From: an uncultured Clostridia bacterium
GTDB lineage: Bacteria > Bacillota > Clostridia > Oscillospirales > CAG-272
Direction of reading: 5' to 3'
DNA: 51,171 nt
Assembly (NCBI GenBank): GCA_945929845.1
Contig: CAMEON010000009.1
Coordinates: forward strand, 1 to 51,171
A program made the translations under genes and the position numbers. Of this stretch, positions 38,706 through 48,601 are shown piece by piece. Below the pieces are notes generated by a model. That model did no database searches. It saw nothing but the letters and a program-made list of their open reading frames with translations, and had not been told where the DNA came from. Positions within the stretch are counted from its first letter, which is position 1; every line of letters begins with the position of its first letter.

Positions 38706-40211
38706 ATGGAGAAGAAAGGGAAGTACGGCAGACTGCTGACGAATACCGCCCTTTTCACAGCGGGGAAGTTCATATCCAAGCTGCTGGTCTTTTTCATGAT
38801 GCGGCTGTACACCTCCTGCCTGACCCCTGACCAGTACAGCACCGCCGACCTGGTGGTGGACATGGCCAACCTGCTGATTCCGCTGGCCTGCCTGGGCATA
38901 TCCGAGGGTATCTTCCGCAACGCCGCCGCCCGGGAGGGGAACAAGGAGGACTTCCTCAATGCGGGCCTGTGGGTGCTGGGCGTGGGGAGCGCCGGCTTCC
39001 TGCTCCTGTCTCCCCTTTTGACCCTGATCCCCCTGTTCCGCACCACGGCCTGGCTGATCGTCCTGTATGTGCTCATGTCCAACCTGCACGCAGTGGTGTC
39101 CCAGTACCTGTGCGCCATCGGGAAAACCGGACTGTTTGCCGCACAGGGCATCGTCAATACCGCCCTGACCGTCCTTCTTAATATCCTGTTCCTTCCGATT
39201 CTGAACTTGGGCGTGACCGGATATGTGCTGTCGGTGGTGCTGGCCGATGGACTGACCACGGCCTTCCTGGTGGTCTGTACCCGGCTGTGGCGTTCCATCC
39301 GCCCCCTGCGCCGACAGGAGAGGCGGCCGCTGGTGCGGTCCATGCTGGCTTTCTGCCTGCCGCTGATCCCTGCCACCCTTTGCTGGTGGGTCACTGGCGT
39401 GTCCGATCGGTACATGGTGGCCGCCATGTACTCCCATGCGGAGAATGGTCTGTACGCCGCCGCCTATAAGATCCCCACCCTGCTGACCTACGCCGTGGGC
39501 ATTTTCGACAGTGCCTGGCGGCTGTCTGTGGCCGCCGAGGCGGACAACAGGGAAGCCTGTGCGGCTTTCTACACCAGGGTCTGGCGCTGGTACACCACCC
39601 TCAGCTTTGTGGGCGGGGCGGTGCTGATCCTGGGGAGCCGCCTGTTTGCTGGGATGCTGTTTGCCGATGCGTATCAGAGTGCCTGGATGTATGTGCCGGT
39701 GCTGACCGTGGCTACGGTATTTATGGGTCTTGATACCTTCTTGGGGTCTGTGTACTTTGCCTGTCGGAAGACCACCGGCTCCATGATCACCGCCCTGTGC
39801 GGGGCTGGGCTGAACCTGTTGCTCAACTGGCTCCTGATCCCCACCTGGGGAGCCATGGGCGCATCGGTGGCTACCCTTGTCAGCTACGGGGCGGTGTATG
39901 TCCTGCGGCTGATCACCGTCCGCCGCCTGATCCCCTTCCGGGTGGAGGCGGTGCGGGGCACAGCCAATGTCCTCTTGATCCTGACCCTGTGTGTGGCTGT
40001 TACTCTGACCGGCGGAGCGGGGCATATCCTGTCCCCGACAGCCTGGTGGCTGGTGGCCGGGGGGCTGGGTCTTGTCCTGCTGGGGATCAACGGCAAAGCA
40101 CTGTATGAGATGGGGGTCTGCGCTGTCCGGGCCGTGCTCAGAAAGAGCAGAAAGAGAGAGCAGACAGCCGATCCGTCTGCACCCGAGAAAGGAGATACCA
40201 CGGGTTCATGA
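38706..40211 (+). CDS. polysaccharide biosynthesis/flippase (MOP superfamily)
   Basis: 12+ TM protein; NTALFTAGKFISKLLVFFMMRLYTSCL; GVSDRYMVAAMY. Confidence 0.88.
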   Translation: MEKKGKYGRLLTNTALFTAGKFISKLLVFFMMRLYTSCLTPDQYSTADLVVDMANLLIPLACLGISEGIFRNAAAREGNKEDFLNAGLWVLGVGSAGFLLLSPLLTLIPLFRTTAWLIVLYVLMSNLHAVVSQYLCAIGKTGLFAAQGIVNTALTVLLNILFLPILNLGVTGYVLSVVLADGLTTAFLVVCTRLWRSIRPLRRQERRPLVRSMLAFCLPLIPATLCWWVTGVSDRYMVAAMYSHAENGLYAAAYKIPTLLTYAVGIFDSAWRLSVAAEADNREACAAFYTRVWRWYTTLSFVGGAVLILGSRLFAGMLFADAYQSAWMYVPVLTVATVFMGLDTFLGSVYFACRKTTGSMITALCGAGLNLLLNWLLIPTWGAMGASVATLVSYGAVYVLRLITVRRLIPFRVEAVRGTANVLLILTLCVAVTLTGGAGHILSPTAWWLVAGGLGLVLLGINGKALYEMGVCAVRAVLRKSRKREQTADPSAPEKGDTTGS

Positions 40212-42601
40212 TGAGCTTTTCAGAAAAAACCTTACACACGCTGGAATTTGATAAAATATGCGCCATGCTGGAGGACTGCGCCGAGACCGAGGGAGCCAAA
40301 GCCCTGGCCCGCAGTCTCCGCCCCAGTGCGGACACCCAGACTGTCCTGCGGCGGCAGGCTCGCACCTCGGATGCCCGCCGCCTGGCGGATGCCAAGGGGG
40401 CACCTTCCTTCGGGCACATCCGGGACATCAGTGCCGCCTGCGAGCGGGCGGAGAAGGGTGCCGTGCTGTCCATGCGGGAGCTGCTGGATGTGGCCAATGT
40501 CCTGCGCACCGCCCGTACCCTTCAGGATTACCATCTGGGCAACCATCCCTTTGACACCGTGCTGGACGAGGTGTTCGACCGCCTGATACCGGATCGGCGG
40601 CTGGAGGAGCGGATCAGCCGTGCCATTCCCGCCGAGGATATGATGGCAGACGAGGCCTCCCCCCTGCTGGCGGACATCCGGCGCAAGATACGGAACGAGA
40701 ATGCCAAGATCAAGGAGGCTCTGCAAAAGCTGATCACCGGCAACGCCAAGTACCTACAGGAGAACATCGTCACCATGCGGGGAGGCCGGTATGTCATCCC
40801 GGTCAAGGCGGAATGCAAGAGCGAGGTCAAGGGTCTCATCCACGACACCTCCTCCACCGGTGCCACCATCTTCATCGAGCCTATGGCGGTGGTGGATGCC
40901 AACAACGAGATACGCATCCTGGAGACCAAGGAGGAGCGGGAGATCGAGCGGATCCTCGCCGAGCTGTCTGCCCTGGTGGGGAGCCAGTCGGATGCCTTGT
41001 GGCTGAATTACAAGAACATCAATGAGCTGGCCTTTGCCTTTGCCTGCGGGGAGCTGTCTGCCCGGATGAAGGGGGTCTCCCCCCACCTGTCCGGCGACCG
41101 CCTGGTGGATCTTGTGGCCGCCCGCCATCCCCTCATAGACAAGGAGAAGGTGGTGCCCATCCATCTTTCCCTGGGGGAGGACTACGACACGCTGGTCATC
41201 ACCGGCCCCAACACCGGCGGTAAGACCGTGACCCTCAAGACCCTGGGTCTGTTCGCACTCATGACCCAGGCCGGGTTGCACATTCCCTGCGACCCATCCT
41301 CCGCCATCTGTATGTACGATGACATTTTGGTGGATCTGGGGGATGAGCAGAGCATCGAGCAATCGCTGTCCACCTTCTCCTCCCACATGGTCAATATCGT
41401 GGCCATTGTCAGGCAGGTAGGCCCCCGGACATTGGTGCTGTTCGACGAGCTGGGCGGCGGGACGGATCCGGTGGAGGGGGCGGCACTGGCTGTCTCCATC
41501 ATTGAGTCCGTGCGGGAGGCCGGGGCCGCCTGCGTGGCCACCACCCACTACGCCGAGCTGAAAGCCTACGCACTGGACACGCCGGGGGTCAACAACGCCT
41601 CCTGCGAGTTCGATGTGGAGACCCTGAAGCCCACCTACCGGCTGGTCATCGGGGCACCGGGCAAGTCCAACGCCTTTGCCATCTCCGCCAAGCTGGGTCT
41701 GCCGACTGACATCATAGACCGGGCCAGGCTGATGGTGTCCTCGGACAACAAGAACTTTGAGACTGTCATCGAGAAGCTGGAGAACAGCCGGGTGCAGATG
41801 GAGAAGGAACGGGAGGAGGCCGCCAGATTGAGGGAGGAGCTGGAGCATATGCGTGCCCAGGCTCAGACCGAGATACAGAAGGAGACGGCCAGTGCAAGAC
41901 GGGAGGCGGAAAAGGCCCGCCAGAAGGCCGTCGCCATGGTGCAGTCTGCCAAGGCCTCCTGTGACTTCCTCTATGAGCAGATGGAGAAGATGCGGAAGGC
42001 ACAGGCCTCCCAGAAGGCCGCTGAGGAGCTGGAGGCCGCCCGGCGGGCAGTCCGGGATCACCTGCGGGCAACCGGAGATATGTTTGACCCGGTGGAGGAG
42101 TCGGTGGAGGAGGATCAGGACTATGTCCTGCCCCGGCCGTTGCATAAGGGGGACAGGGTGCGCCTGGTGACGGTGAACCAGGAGGGCGTGCTGACCGATG
42201 AGCCGAAAAACGGCATGGTCACGGTGCAGGCCGGGGTGTTGCGCACCAAGGCCAGGCTGTCCGATCTGCGCCTGCTGACGGACGGGAACGGAAGCCACGG
42301 CGGGAAGAAGCAGGACAGACCCAAGCCCTCCACCGTGTCGGTGGATCGTGCCCATGGCTTCCGGGATGAGATCGACCTGCGTGGCATGACCGGAGACGAG
42401 GCCTGGTTTGCTGTGGATAAGTATCTGGACGAGGCGGTCATGAACGGCATCCAGTCCGTGCGCCTGATCCACGGAAAGGGTACCGGAGCCTTGAAGGCTG
42501 CTCTGTGGAAGTACCTCAAGGGCGACCGGCGCATCGCCTCCTTCCGCCTGGGACGGTACGGCGAGGGAGACGGCGGTGTCACCGTTGTGGAAATGAAATA
42601 A
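40211..42601 (+). CDS. mutS2: endonuclease MutS2
   Basis: ITGPNTGGKTVTLKTLGL, DELGGGTDP, C-terminal Smr domain IDLRGMTGDEA...LIHGKGTGAL. Confidence 0.96.
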   Translation: MSFSEKTLHTLEFDKICAMLEDCAETEGAKALARSLRPSADTQTVLRRQARTSDARRLADAKGAPSFGHIRDISAACERAEKGAVLSMRELLDVANVLRTARTLQDYHLGNHPFDTVLDEVFDRLIPDRRLEERISRAIPAEDMMADEASPLLADIRRKIRNENAKIKEALQKLITGNAKYLQENIVTMRGGRYVIPVKAECKSEVKGLIHDTSSTGATIFIEPMAVVDANNEIRILETKEEREIERILAELSALVGSQSDALWLNYKNINELAFAFACGELSARMKGVSPHLSGDRLVDLVAARHPLIDKEKVVPIHLSLGEDYDTLVITGPNTGGKTVTLKTLGLFALMTQAGLHIPCDPSSAICMYDDILVDLGDEQSIEQSLSTFSSHMVNIVAIVRQVGPRTLVLFDELGGGTDPVEGAALAVSIIESVREAGAACVATTHYAELKAYALDTPGVNNASCEFDVETLKPTYRLVIGAPGKSNAFAISAKLGLPTDIIDRARLMVSSDNKNFETVIEKLENSRVQMEKEREEAARLREELEHMRAQAQTEIQKETASARREAEKARQKAVAMVQSAKASCDFLYEQMEKMRKAQASQKAAEELEAARRAVRDHLRATGDMFDPVEESVEEDQDYVLPRPLHKGDRVRLVTVNQEGVLTDEPKNGMVTVQAGVLRTKARLSDLRLLTDGNGSHGGKKQDRPKPSTVSVDRAHGFRDEIDLRGMTGDEAWFAVDKYLDEAVMNGIQSVRLIHGKGTGALKAALWKYLKGDRRIASFRLGRYGEGDGGVTVVEMK

Positions 42602-42627
42602 AAGGGAATGAAAGGAGAGGCGGAACA

Positions 42628-43338
42628 ATGAACCTGATTCAAAAGCTGAGGGAGGCAGTCTACCCCCGGACGGACACGCCGGTGCTGGCCTTCCTGGGGG
42701 ACAGTGTGACCCACGGAGCCTTCGAATGTATTCAGGGGGAGAGTGCCGGGTGCGCATTCGACTTTGAGGCGGTGTACCACAACCGCCTGCGGAAAAAGCT
42801 GCTTGAGGTCAACCCCTGGCTTCCGGTCAGCATCATCAACGCCGGGGTGGCCGGGGACAATGCAGAGATGGGCCTTGCCCGGATGGAGCGGGATGTGCTG
42901 TCCCACCGCCCGGATCTCTGCGTGGTCAACTTTGCCCTCAATGATGTCAATCAGCCGCTGGATGTGTATGTGTCCTCCCTGGGGCGGGTCTTTGACCGTC
43001 TGCATGAGGCGCACATCCCGGCGATCCTGCTGACGCCCAATATGCTCAATACCTATGTCCATCCGGGCACCATTCCCATGTACCGGGACTATGCCGCCGT
43101 CACGGCAGAATATCAGATCAGCGGGCGGATGGACACCTATGTGGATGCCGCCAGGGAGCTGGCCGCCGGGCGGGGGATCCCGGTGGCAGATGCCTATGCC
43201 GCCTGGGGGGAGATGGCCAGCCGGGGAACAGACACCACCTGTCTGTTGGCCAACTACATCAATCATCCCACCAGGGAGATGCACGCCCTGTTTGCCGATG
43301 CACTCTTTGCAGTGCTGGATCAGGATATCAAAGCATGA
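42628..43338 (+). CDS. SGNH/GDSL-type hydrolase
   Basis: LAFLGDSVTHGAFE, NAGVAGDNAEMG, NFALNDVN. Confidence 0.87.
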   Translation: MNLIQKLREAVYPRTDTPVLAFLGDSVTHGAFECIQGESAGCAFDFEAVYHNRLRKKLLEVNPWLPVSIINAGVAGDNAEMGLARMERDVLSHRPDLCVVNFALNDVNQPLDVYVSSLGRVFDRLHEAHIPAILLTPNMLNTYVHPGTIPMYRDYAAVTAEYQISGRMDTYVDAARELAAGRGIPVADAYAAWGEMASRGTDTTCLLANYINHPTREMHALFADALFAVLDQDIKA

Positions 43339-43355
43339 GAAAGGAGAAAAGAACC

Positions 43356-44651
43356 ATGCGATTCAAAAGACTGCTTGTAGGCGTGATGGCCGCTGTCCTG
43401 CTGACGGGCCTGACAGCCTGCGCCCTGCCGGAGGGAACATCGCTCCCGCCCCAGGAAGAGAACACAATGCCCGCCGGAGAGGCCGGGGAGATAAAGGAGG
43501 TAGTACCCATGGATCAGCAAAACAGGGTGTGGAATGTCAAGGATTTCGGCGCGGCGGGAGACGGGAAGACGGATGATTATGCGGCTCTGTGCCGGGCTGT
43601 GGATACTGTCCTTGGTGCCGGTGGCGGTACCGTCTACTTTCCCGAGGGAACATACCGGCTGTCGCAGACGCTGACCATTGACGCCGCCGGGGAGGCACCG
43701 CTGACCCTGCTGTCCGACCCGGCCGCCTCCGTGAACCTGAAGACGGATGCCACGGTGGCAGGGCCGGTGGTGTATGTGGATCACCCCCATGTGACCATCA
43801 ACCACGTGAGCCTGACCTGCTCCACCGGGGAGGAGACCCCCGGCCTCGTGCTGGCCTCCGATTATGGGATGCTGGAGAGCATGGCGGTGTATATGAGTGC
43901 CGGCAATACCCAGCCGGGCATCCTGGTGTACGGCTCCTACAACACCATCAAGAACAGCGGTGTCGGCTACAGTGCCGATACCGGGTACATGATCGCCTTC
44001 AGCAAGAAGCCAGGCGTCGCCGCCTGCGGCAATGTGCTGGAGGACACCCACTTCGGCGGCACCCACGGCAAGTGCGTCCTTGTGACCTCGGAGGATGAGA
44101 ACGGATGCCAGGAGAACCTGACCATCCGCCGCAATGTGTTCCTGGTGGTTTCCTGCGACCAGGTGGAGGTGCAGGCGGGACGGAATGTGTACATCACGGA
44201 CAATATGCTGGATGCCGCCGGGGTCTGCGTGCTGCTTGACCCGTTGCCGGTGGGCATTGACGGCCTGCAAATGACGGACAACTACTGCGGTGCCTCCAGC
44301 GGCGGAGACAGAACCGGCGGCCTGCGCACCCAGGACACTTTTGGCGGCACCATCCGGCGTGTGATCGTGTCGGCCAACTACTTCTGGTCGCCCAACGCCA
44401 TCCTGGTGGCCTCCGAGAAGCACACGGCGTTCACCATCACGGACAATTACTTTGTCCTGATGGGCGGGAATGCCCTGTACATGAAGACAGCCGCCGGCTC
44501 CTATATGGAGGGCAATGCGGTGAGCAATGTCAGTTCAACCACGGCACTGTACCTGGAAGAGGTGGACGATCACACGGTCATCCAGTATAATAGCTGGGGG
44601 AACAATGTGTCGGTTCCTTCCTGGCAGGATCGCTTTGCCGCTTTGAACTGA
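43356..44651 (+). CDS. secreted parallel beta-helix (pectate lyase-like) lipoprotein
   Basis: Lipobox LTGLTAC; NVKDFGAAGDGKTDDYAAL; GTVYFPEGTYRL. Confidence 0.85.
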   Translation: MRFKRLLVGVMAAVLLTGLTACALPEGTSLPPQEENTMPAGEAGEIKEVVPMDQQNRVWNVKDFGAAGDGKTDDYAALCRAVDTVLGAGGGTVYFPEGTYRLSQTLTIDAAGEAPLTLLSDPAASVNLKTDATVAGPVVYVDHPHVTINHVSLTCSTGEETPGLVLASDYGMLESMAVYMSAGNTQPGILVYGSYNTIKNSGVGYSADTGYMIAFSKKPGVAACGNVLEDTHFGGTHGKCVLVTSEDENGCQENLTIRRNVFLVVSCDQVEVQAGRNVYITDNMLDAAGVCVLLDPLPVGIDGLQMTDNYCGASSGGDRTGGLRTQDTFGGTIRRVIVSANYFWSPNAILVASEKHTAFTITDNYFVLMGGNALYMKTAAGSYMEGNAVSNVSSTTALYLEEVDDHTVIQYNSWGNNVSVPSWQDRFAALN

Positions 44652-44664
44652 GGAGGGTCGGAAC

Positions 44665-46173
44665 ATGAAAAAGAAATACGCCATTCTGTTTGTCGCTCTT
44701 GCGTTGCTCTGTGCGCTTGCCCTGCTTTCAGCCTGCCAGAAGGAGCCGGGCAACCCCTCGGAGAGCAATACGGATGTCCCGGGTAACGGGGCAGGTACTT
44801 CCGTAGCCACGGAAACGGACAGCCGGGAGGAAGGAAGCGATACCGTCCCGGAGGAAACTGTCCCGGAAACGGTGCCGGAGACAGAAACCGAGACAGAGAC
44901 AGAGACAGAGACAGAGATAGAGACAGAAACGGAAACCGAGCCGGAGACGGAGTATGATATTACACAGCCGGAGGTCATGTGCGAGATGAACCAAAGCTAT
45001 TACAATGTAAAGGATTACGGTGCCGTAGGCGACGGTCTGACCGACGATACCAACAGCATCAAAAAGTGTCTGTTGGATGCCTACTACCACAGCGGCGTAG
45101 CCTACTTCCCCGCCGGGCAGTACCTGGTGTACAAGACCATCACCCTGCCCAAGGATGACAGTAAGGTCATGAAGGTGATCGGAGACAAGGGCGCTGTGCT
45201 CATCGGCGATGACACCATGGAAGGCCCCATCCTGAAGGTGAATATGAAGTATAATTTCTCCATGTACAACATGGAGATGGAGCACCGGGGACAGGGAAGT
45301 TGTATTGACGCATTGTACCTCTGGGCCAGATGGTGCCGCTTCCGGGCAGACAGCGAGAATGCGTCCGGCACGGTGGTATTCCACGGCTCCAACTGCCGGG
45401 TGATCGAGTGCTCCTTCGATGTGGAGAATCCGCAGGTGTACTGCCTTTCCTATATCAAGACACGGGACGAGATCTCCATCAATGACCACATCGTGGACAA
45501 TGTGTTCCGGGGTGCCGCTATGGGCATTCTGGTAGGGGACGGCGATTACCCCGAGGACGGCCGTTGTGAAGGCCTGAAGATCAACGGAAACTACTTCTAC
45601 AACACCGGTGCCGAGCAGATCCGTGTAGCGGAGATCCTGCATGTCAATATCGCCCACAATGTCCTGCGCAACGGCGAGGGGATCGGCATTGCCCTGACCC
45701 AGGCCGGGCACGGAGCGGACGGCGTGTACATCAACGACAATGACATTGTCATGGCGGACAGCGGGCTGGCCTGCATCGCCACGGTGGAGGGAGGAGACAA
45801 CTATATCTCCTCGGTCAACATCAACAACAACCGCTTGGTAGGCGGTCAGTACGGCGTGTACGATCAGGTGGTCATCACCCGTGCCTTCATCCGTGAGAAC
45901 CGCATCAGCGGTCAGAGTGTGGCCGGTTACTTCATCGGCCGGACGGGTGTCAGAAATATGTACGGCCTCTTTGATAATGTGATCGACGAGCCGGAGGGGA
46001 TCCTGTCCATTCAGATCACCAGCCGTACCCGCCTGATCTCCATGGCCCGCAATGTCGTCGGCCCTACCAATGAGTACCTGATCCAGCAGGAGGAGATGTT
46101 CCTGGCCGGTTGTACCACGGAAAAGGGCGAGAACCTGACCCGACTGGATCCATCCGAGCAAGCGGAGGAGTGA
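44665..46173 (+). CDS. secreted parallel beta-helix lipoprotein with (ET)n linker
   Basis: Lipobox LLSAC; ETETETETETEIETETETE; NVKDYGAVGDGLTDDTNSI. Confidence 0.87.
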   Translation: MKKKYAILFVALALLCALALLSACQKEPGNPSESNTDVPGNGAGTSVATETDSREEGSDTVPEETVPETVPETETETETETETEIETETETEPETEYDITQPEVMCEMNQSYYNVKDYGAVGDGLTDDTNSIKKCLLDAYYHSGVAYFPAGQYLVYKTITLPKDDSKVMKVIGDKGAVLIGDDTMEGPILKVNMKYNFSMYNMEMEHRGQGSCIDALYLWARWCRFRADSENASGTVVFHGSNCRVIECSFDVENPQVYCLSYIKTRDEISINDHIVDNVFRGAAMGILVGDGDYPEDGRCEGLKINGNYFYNTGAEQIRVAEILHVNIAHNVLRNGEGIGIALTQAGHGADGVYINDNDIVMADSGLACIATVEGGDNYISSVNINNNRLVGGQYGVYDQVVITRAFIRENRISGQSVAGYFIGRTGVRNMYGLFDNVIDEPEGILSIQITSRTRLISMARNVVGPTNEYLIQQEEMFLAGCTTEKGENLTRLDPSEQAEE

Positions 46174-46204
46174 TCCCACGAAGGGAAACCACCACACTTC
46201 ACAT

Positions 46205-46246
46205 AAAGCCCCCGGTAGCTGTATTTTGCAGTTGCCGGGGGCTTTT
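46205..46246 (+). terminator. rho-independent terminator
   Basis: AAAGCCCCCGG...CCGGGGGCTTTT. Confidence 0.9.
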
Positions 46247-46422
46247 GCCGGGGCGGGATACCAAAACGGGTTCGGGTGCTTGACCGTAATGGATCGGGTT
46301 TATTCCATGTATTAAGTACCTTATAAATCTCATAGCCCCATTCCCCAGACTCCCCTGCAAGTGCGCCCGGCGTTATCCTACATCCAGTCAGCACAGCTGG
46401 CGTCTGGCGAAAAAGGCGGGAT

Positions 46423-46487
46423 GCAAGGGGCCGCAGGCCCCTTGCGAAAAAACTCAGGCTCTCCCCCTTCCCCTGTGGGGAAGGGGG
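46423..46487. repeat. Repeat D-like GC hairpins
   Basis: GCAAGGGGCC-GCA-GGCCCCTTGC and CCCCCTTCCCC-TGT-GGGGAAGGGGG. Confidence 0.85.
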
Positions 46488-46690
46488 CAGGGGGGGATGG
46501 GGAAAAAAGTTTATACGACATAAAGGATAATTGGGATGTGTTGTTGTCACGAACCTGAGCAGTAACCCCCAACACCCTGTCTGAAGCGTCTCAATTTCCT
46601 GTAACCTCTTGACAAATGAATCTCTGCGTGTTATACTTTACCCACAAGTAGGAAAAATCATACCGATCACACCAAAGGAGGACAGAAAAA

Positions 46691-46978
46691 ATGAAAGGCC
46701 CAGATGGAAAGTACCTGTTCGGCCTGGTCAAGATGGGCGAGAAGGGGCAGATCGTGATCCCCAAGGAGGCCAGGGATGTGTTCCACCTGCACCCGGGGGA
46801 TCAGCTCCTGCTGTTGGGGGATACCAGGCAGGGCATGGCTCTGGTCAGCCCGGATATGCTGAAGCTGTTTGAGCACCTGCCGGGCGGCCTGTTCCCCGGT
46901 GGAGCCGGGGGAGAGGAAGGGAAGACCCCCGGTACGGGGGAGGCAGAGAGAGACGGGGGAGGTGAGCCTGATGACTGA
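46691..46978 (+). CDS. AbrB/SpoVT-family transcriptional regulator
   Basis: VKMGEKGQIVIPKEARDVFHLHPGDQLLLLGD. Confidence 0.9.
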   Translation: MKGPDGKYLFGLVKMGEKGQIVIPKEARDVFHLHPGDQLLLLGDTRQGMALVSPDMLKLFEHLPGGLFPGGAGGEEGKTPGTGEAERDGGGEPDD

Positions 46979-47759
46979 GGTGAAGCACAACGGTGATCCG
47001 GCCCTGCCCCGGGGTGCGGCCATTGACATAGCCGGTCTGACCAAGGTCTACCGCACCGGGGGCAAGACCACGGTGGCGGTGGATGGCCTGACCCTGTCCA
47101 TCAAAGCCGGGGAGTTCTTCTCCCTCCTGGGGGTCAACGGTGCCGGGAAAACCACCACCATCAAAATGCTGTCCGGTCTGTCCGCCCCCACAGAGGGGGA
47201 TGCCACCCTGGGCGGGTTCAGCGTCTGCAAACAGCCCCTTGCCGTGCGGCAGATCATCCATGTGTCCCCCCAGAATACGGCGGTGGCACTCAATCTCACG
47301 GTGAAGGAGAATCTGGAGTTGATGGCCGGCCTGTGGGGAAAGAACGGAAAGGAGTCCCGGGCGGCAGCCGACCGGGTGATCCGACAGATGGAGCTGACCA
47401 AGGTGGCGGATGACCGGGCTAAGACCCTGTCCGGCGGCTGGCAGAGGCGGCTGAGCATCGCCATGGCCCTCATCACAGACCCGGCCATCCTGTTTCTGGA
47501 CGAGCCGACCCTGGGGCTGGATGTGCTGGCCCGGCGGGAGCTGTGGACTGTTATCAGCGCCCTGAAGGGGCAGGTGACGGTGGTGCTGACCACCCATTAC
47601 CTGGAGGAGGCGGAGGCGCTGTCCGACCGGCTGGGTATCATGGTCGGGGGCAAACTGCGAGCTTTGGGGACGGTGGCCGAGCTGTGTGCCCGGACGGGCA
47701 CGGAGAAGCTGGAGGATGCCTTCGTCGCATTGGCTACGGAGAAGGGAGGAACTTTGTGA
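46971..47759 (+). CDS. ABC transporter ATP-binding protein
   Basis: LLGVNGAGKTTTIKML, LSGGWQRRLSIA, LFLDEPTLGLD. Confidence 0.95.
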   Translation: MTEVKHNGDPALPRGAAIDIAGLTKVYRTGGKTTVAVDGLTLSIKAGEFFSLLGVNGAGKTTTIKMLSGLSAPTEGDATLGGFSVCKQPLAVRQIIHVSPQNTAVALNLTVKENLELMAGLWGKNGKESRAAADRVIRQMELTKVADDRAKTLSGGWQRRLSIAMALITDPAILFLDEPTLGLDVLARRELWTVISALKGQVTVVLTTHYLEEAEALSDRLGIMVGGKLRALGTVAELCARTGTEKLEDAFVALATEKGGTL

Positions 47760-48601
47760 TGGACGATCAGAAGAACATAGAAAAAAGCCCCACCGTGGCG
47801 GCGGGATCTTCTTCCAATGGCCGGGGAGCCGGGGGTCGGCGGGTACTGCTGTTTGCCGGGCGGACGGCACGGGAGATCCTGCGGGATCCGCTGAGCTTTG
47901 TCTTCTGCCTGGGGGTGCCTCTGGTCATGCTGGTGGCCATGTATGCGCTGTTCTCCTCCATGGCTCCCGGCGGGCTGTTCCAGCTGGACTCCCTGACGCC
48001 GGGTATTGCGGTGTTCTCCGGCACCTTTACCATGCTGTATGTGACCCTTCTGGTGTCCCGGGATCGAACCACCTGGTTCCTGACCCGGCTGTACACCTCT
48101 CCCATGCGGAACACCGACTTCGTGCTGGGCTACGCCATCCCGGGGATACTCATCGGCCTTTGCCAGGTGGTCATCTGCTACCTGACCGCCATGGTAGCCG
48201 GTCTTATCACCGGCAGTACGGACTGGATCTCTGTCCGGATCCTTCCGGCCATCTTCTGTCTGTTGCCTGTCATCGTGGCCTATGTGTTCATCGGCATTCT
48301 GTTCGGCAGTCTGTTCTCGGATAAGGCCGCGCCGGGTCTGTCCTCCATCGTGATCTCCGCCGCCGGATTCCTGAGCGGAGCCTGGATGCCCATGGAGACG
48401 CTGGCCGCCGGATTCCGGGCCTTCTGCGCCGCCCTGCCGTTTTATGCTGCGGTGCGGGGCGGGCGGACGGTGCTGTCCGGGGCGGTCTTGACGGTGGGCG
48501 GCTTCTGGCGGGATGTGCTGGTGTGCACGGCCTATGCCGTGGGTATGATCATCCTTGCCTGTCTTGCTTTCCGTTTCCATGCCCGTCGGGAGGCGGAGTG
48601 A
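47759..48601 (+). CDS. ABC-2 type transporter permease
   Basis: About 6 TM segments; overlaps ATPase stop. Confidence 0.85.
   Translation: MDDQKNIEKSPTVAAGSSSNGRGAGGRRVLLFAGRTAREILRDPLSFVFCLGVPLVMLVAMYALFSSMAPGGLFQLDSLTPGIAVFSGTFTMLYVTLLVSRDRTTWFLTRLYTSPMRNTDFVLGYAIPGILIGLCQVVICYLTAMVAGLITGSTDWISVRILPAIFCLLPVIVAYVFIGILFGSLFSDKAAPGLSSIVISAAGFLSGAWMPMETLAAGFRAFCAALPFYAAVRGGRTVLSGAVLTVGGFWRDVLVCTAYAVGMIILACLAFRFHARREAE

Noticed and set aside
38550-40025. 491-aa antisense ORF over flippase gene
   Set aside because: Gln/His/Gly-rich shadow of a TM protein gene.
40754-42757. 667-aa antisense ORF over mutS2
   Set aside because: Shadow ORF; mutS2 motifs are unambiguous on the plus strand.
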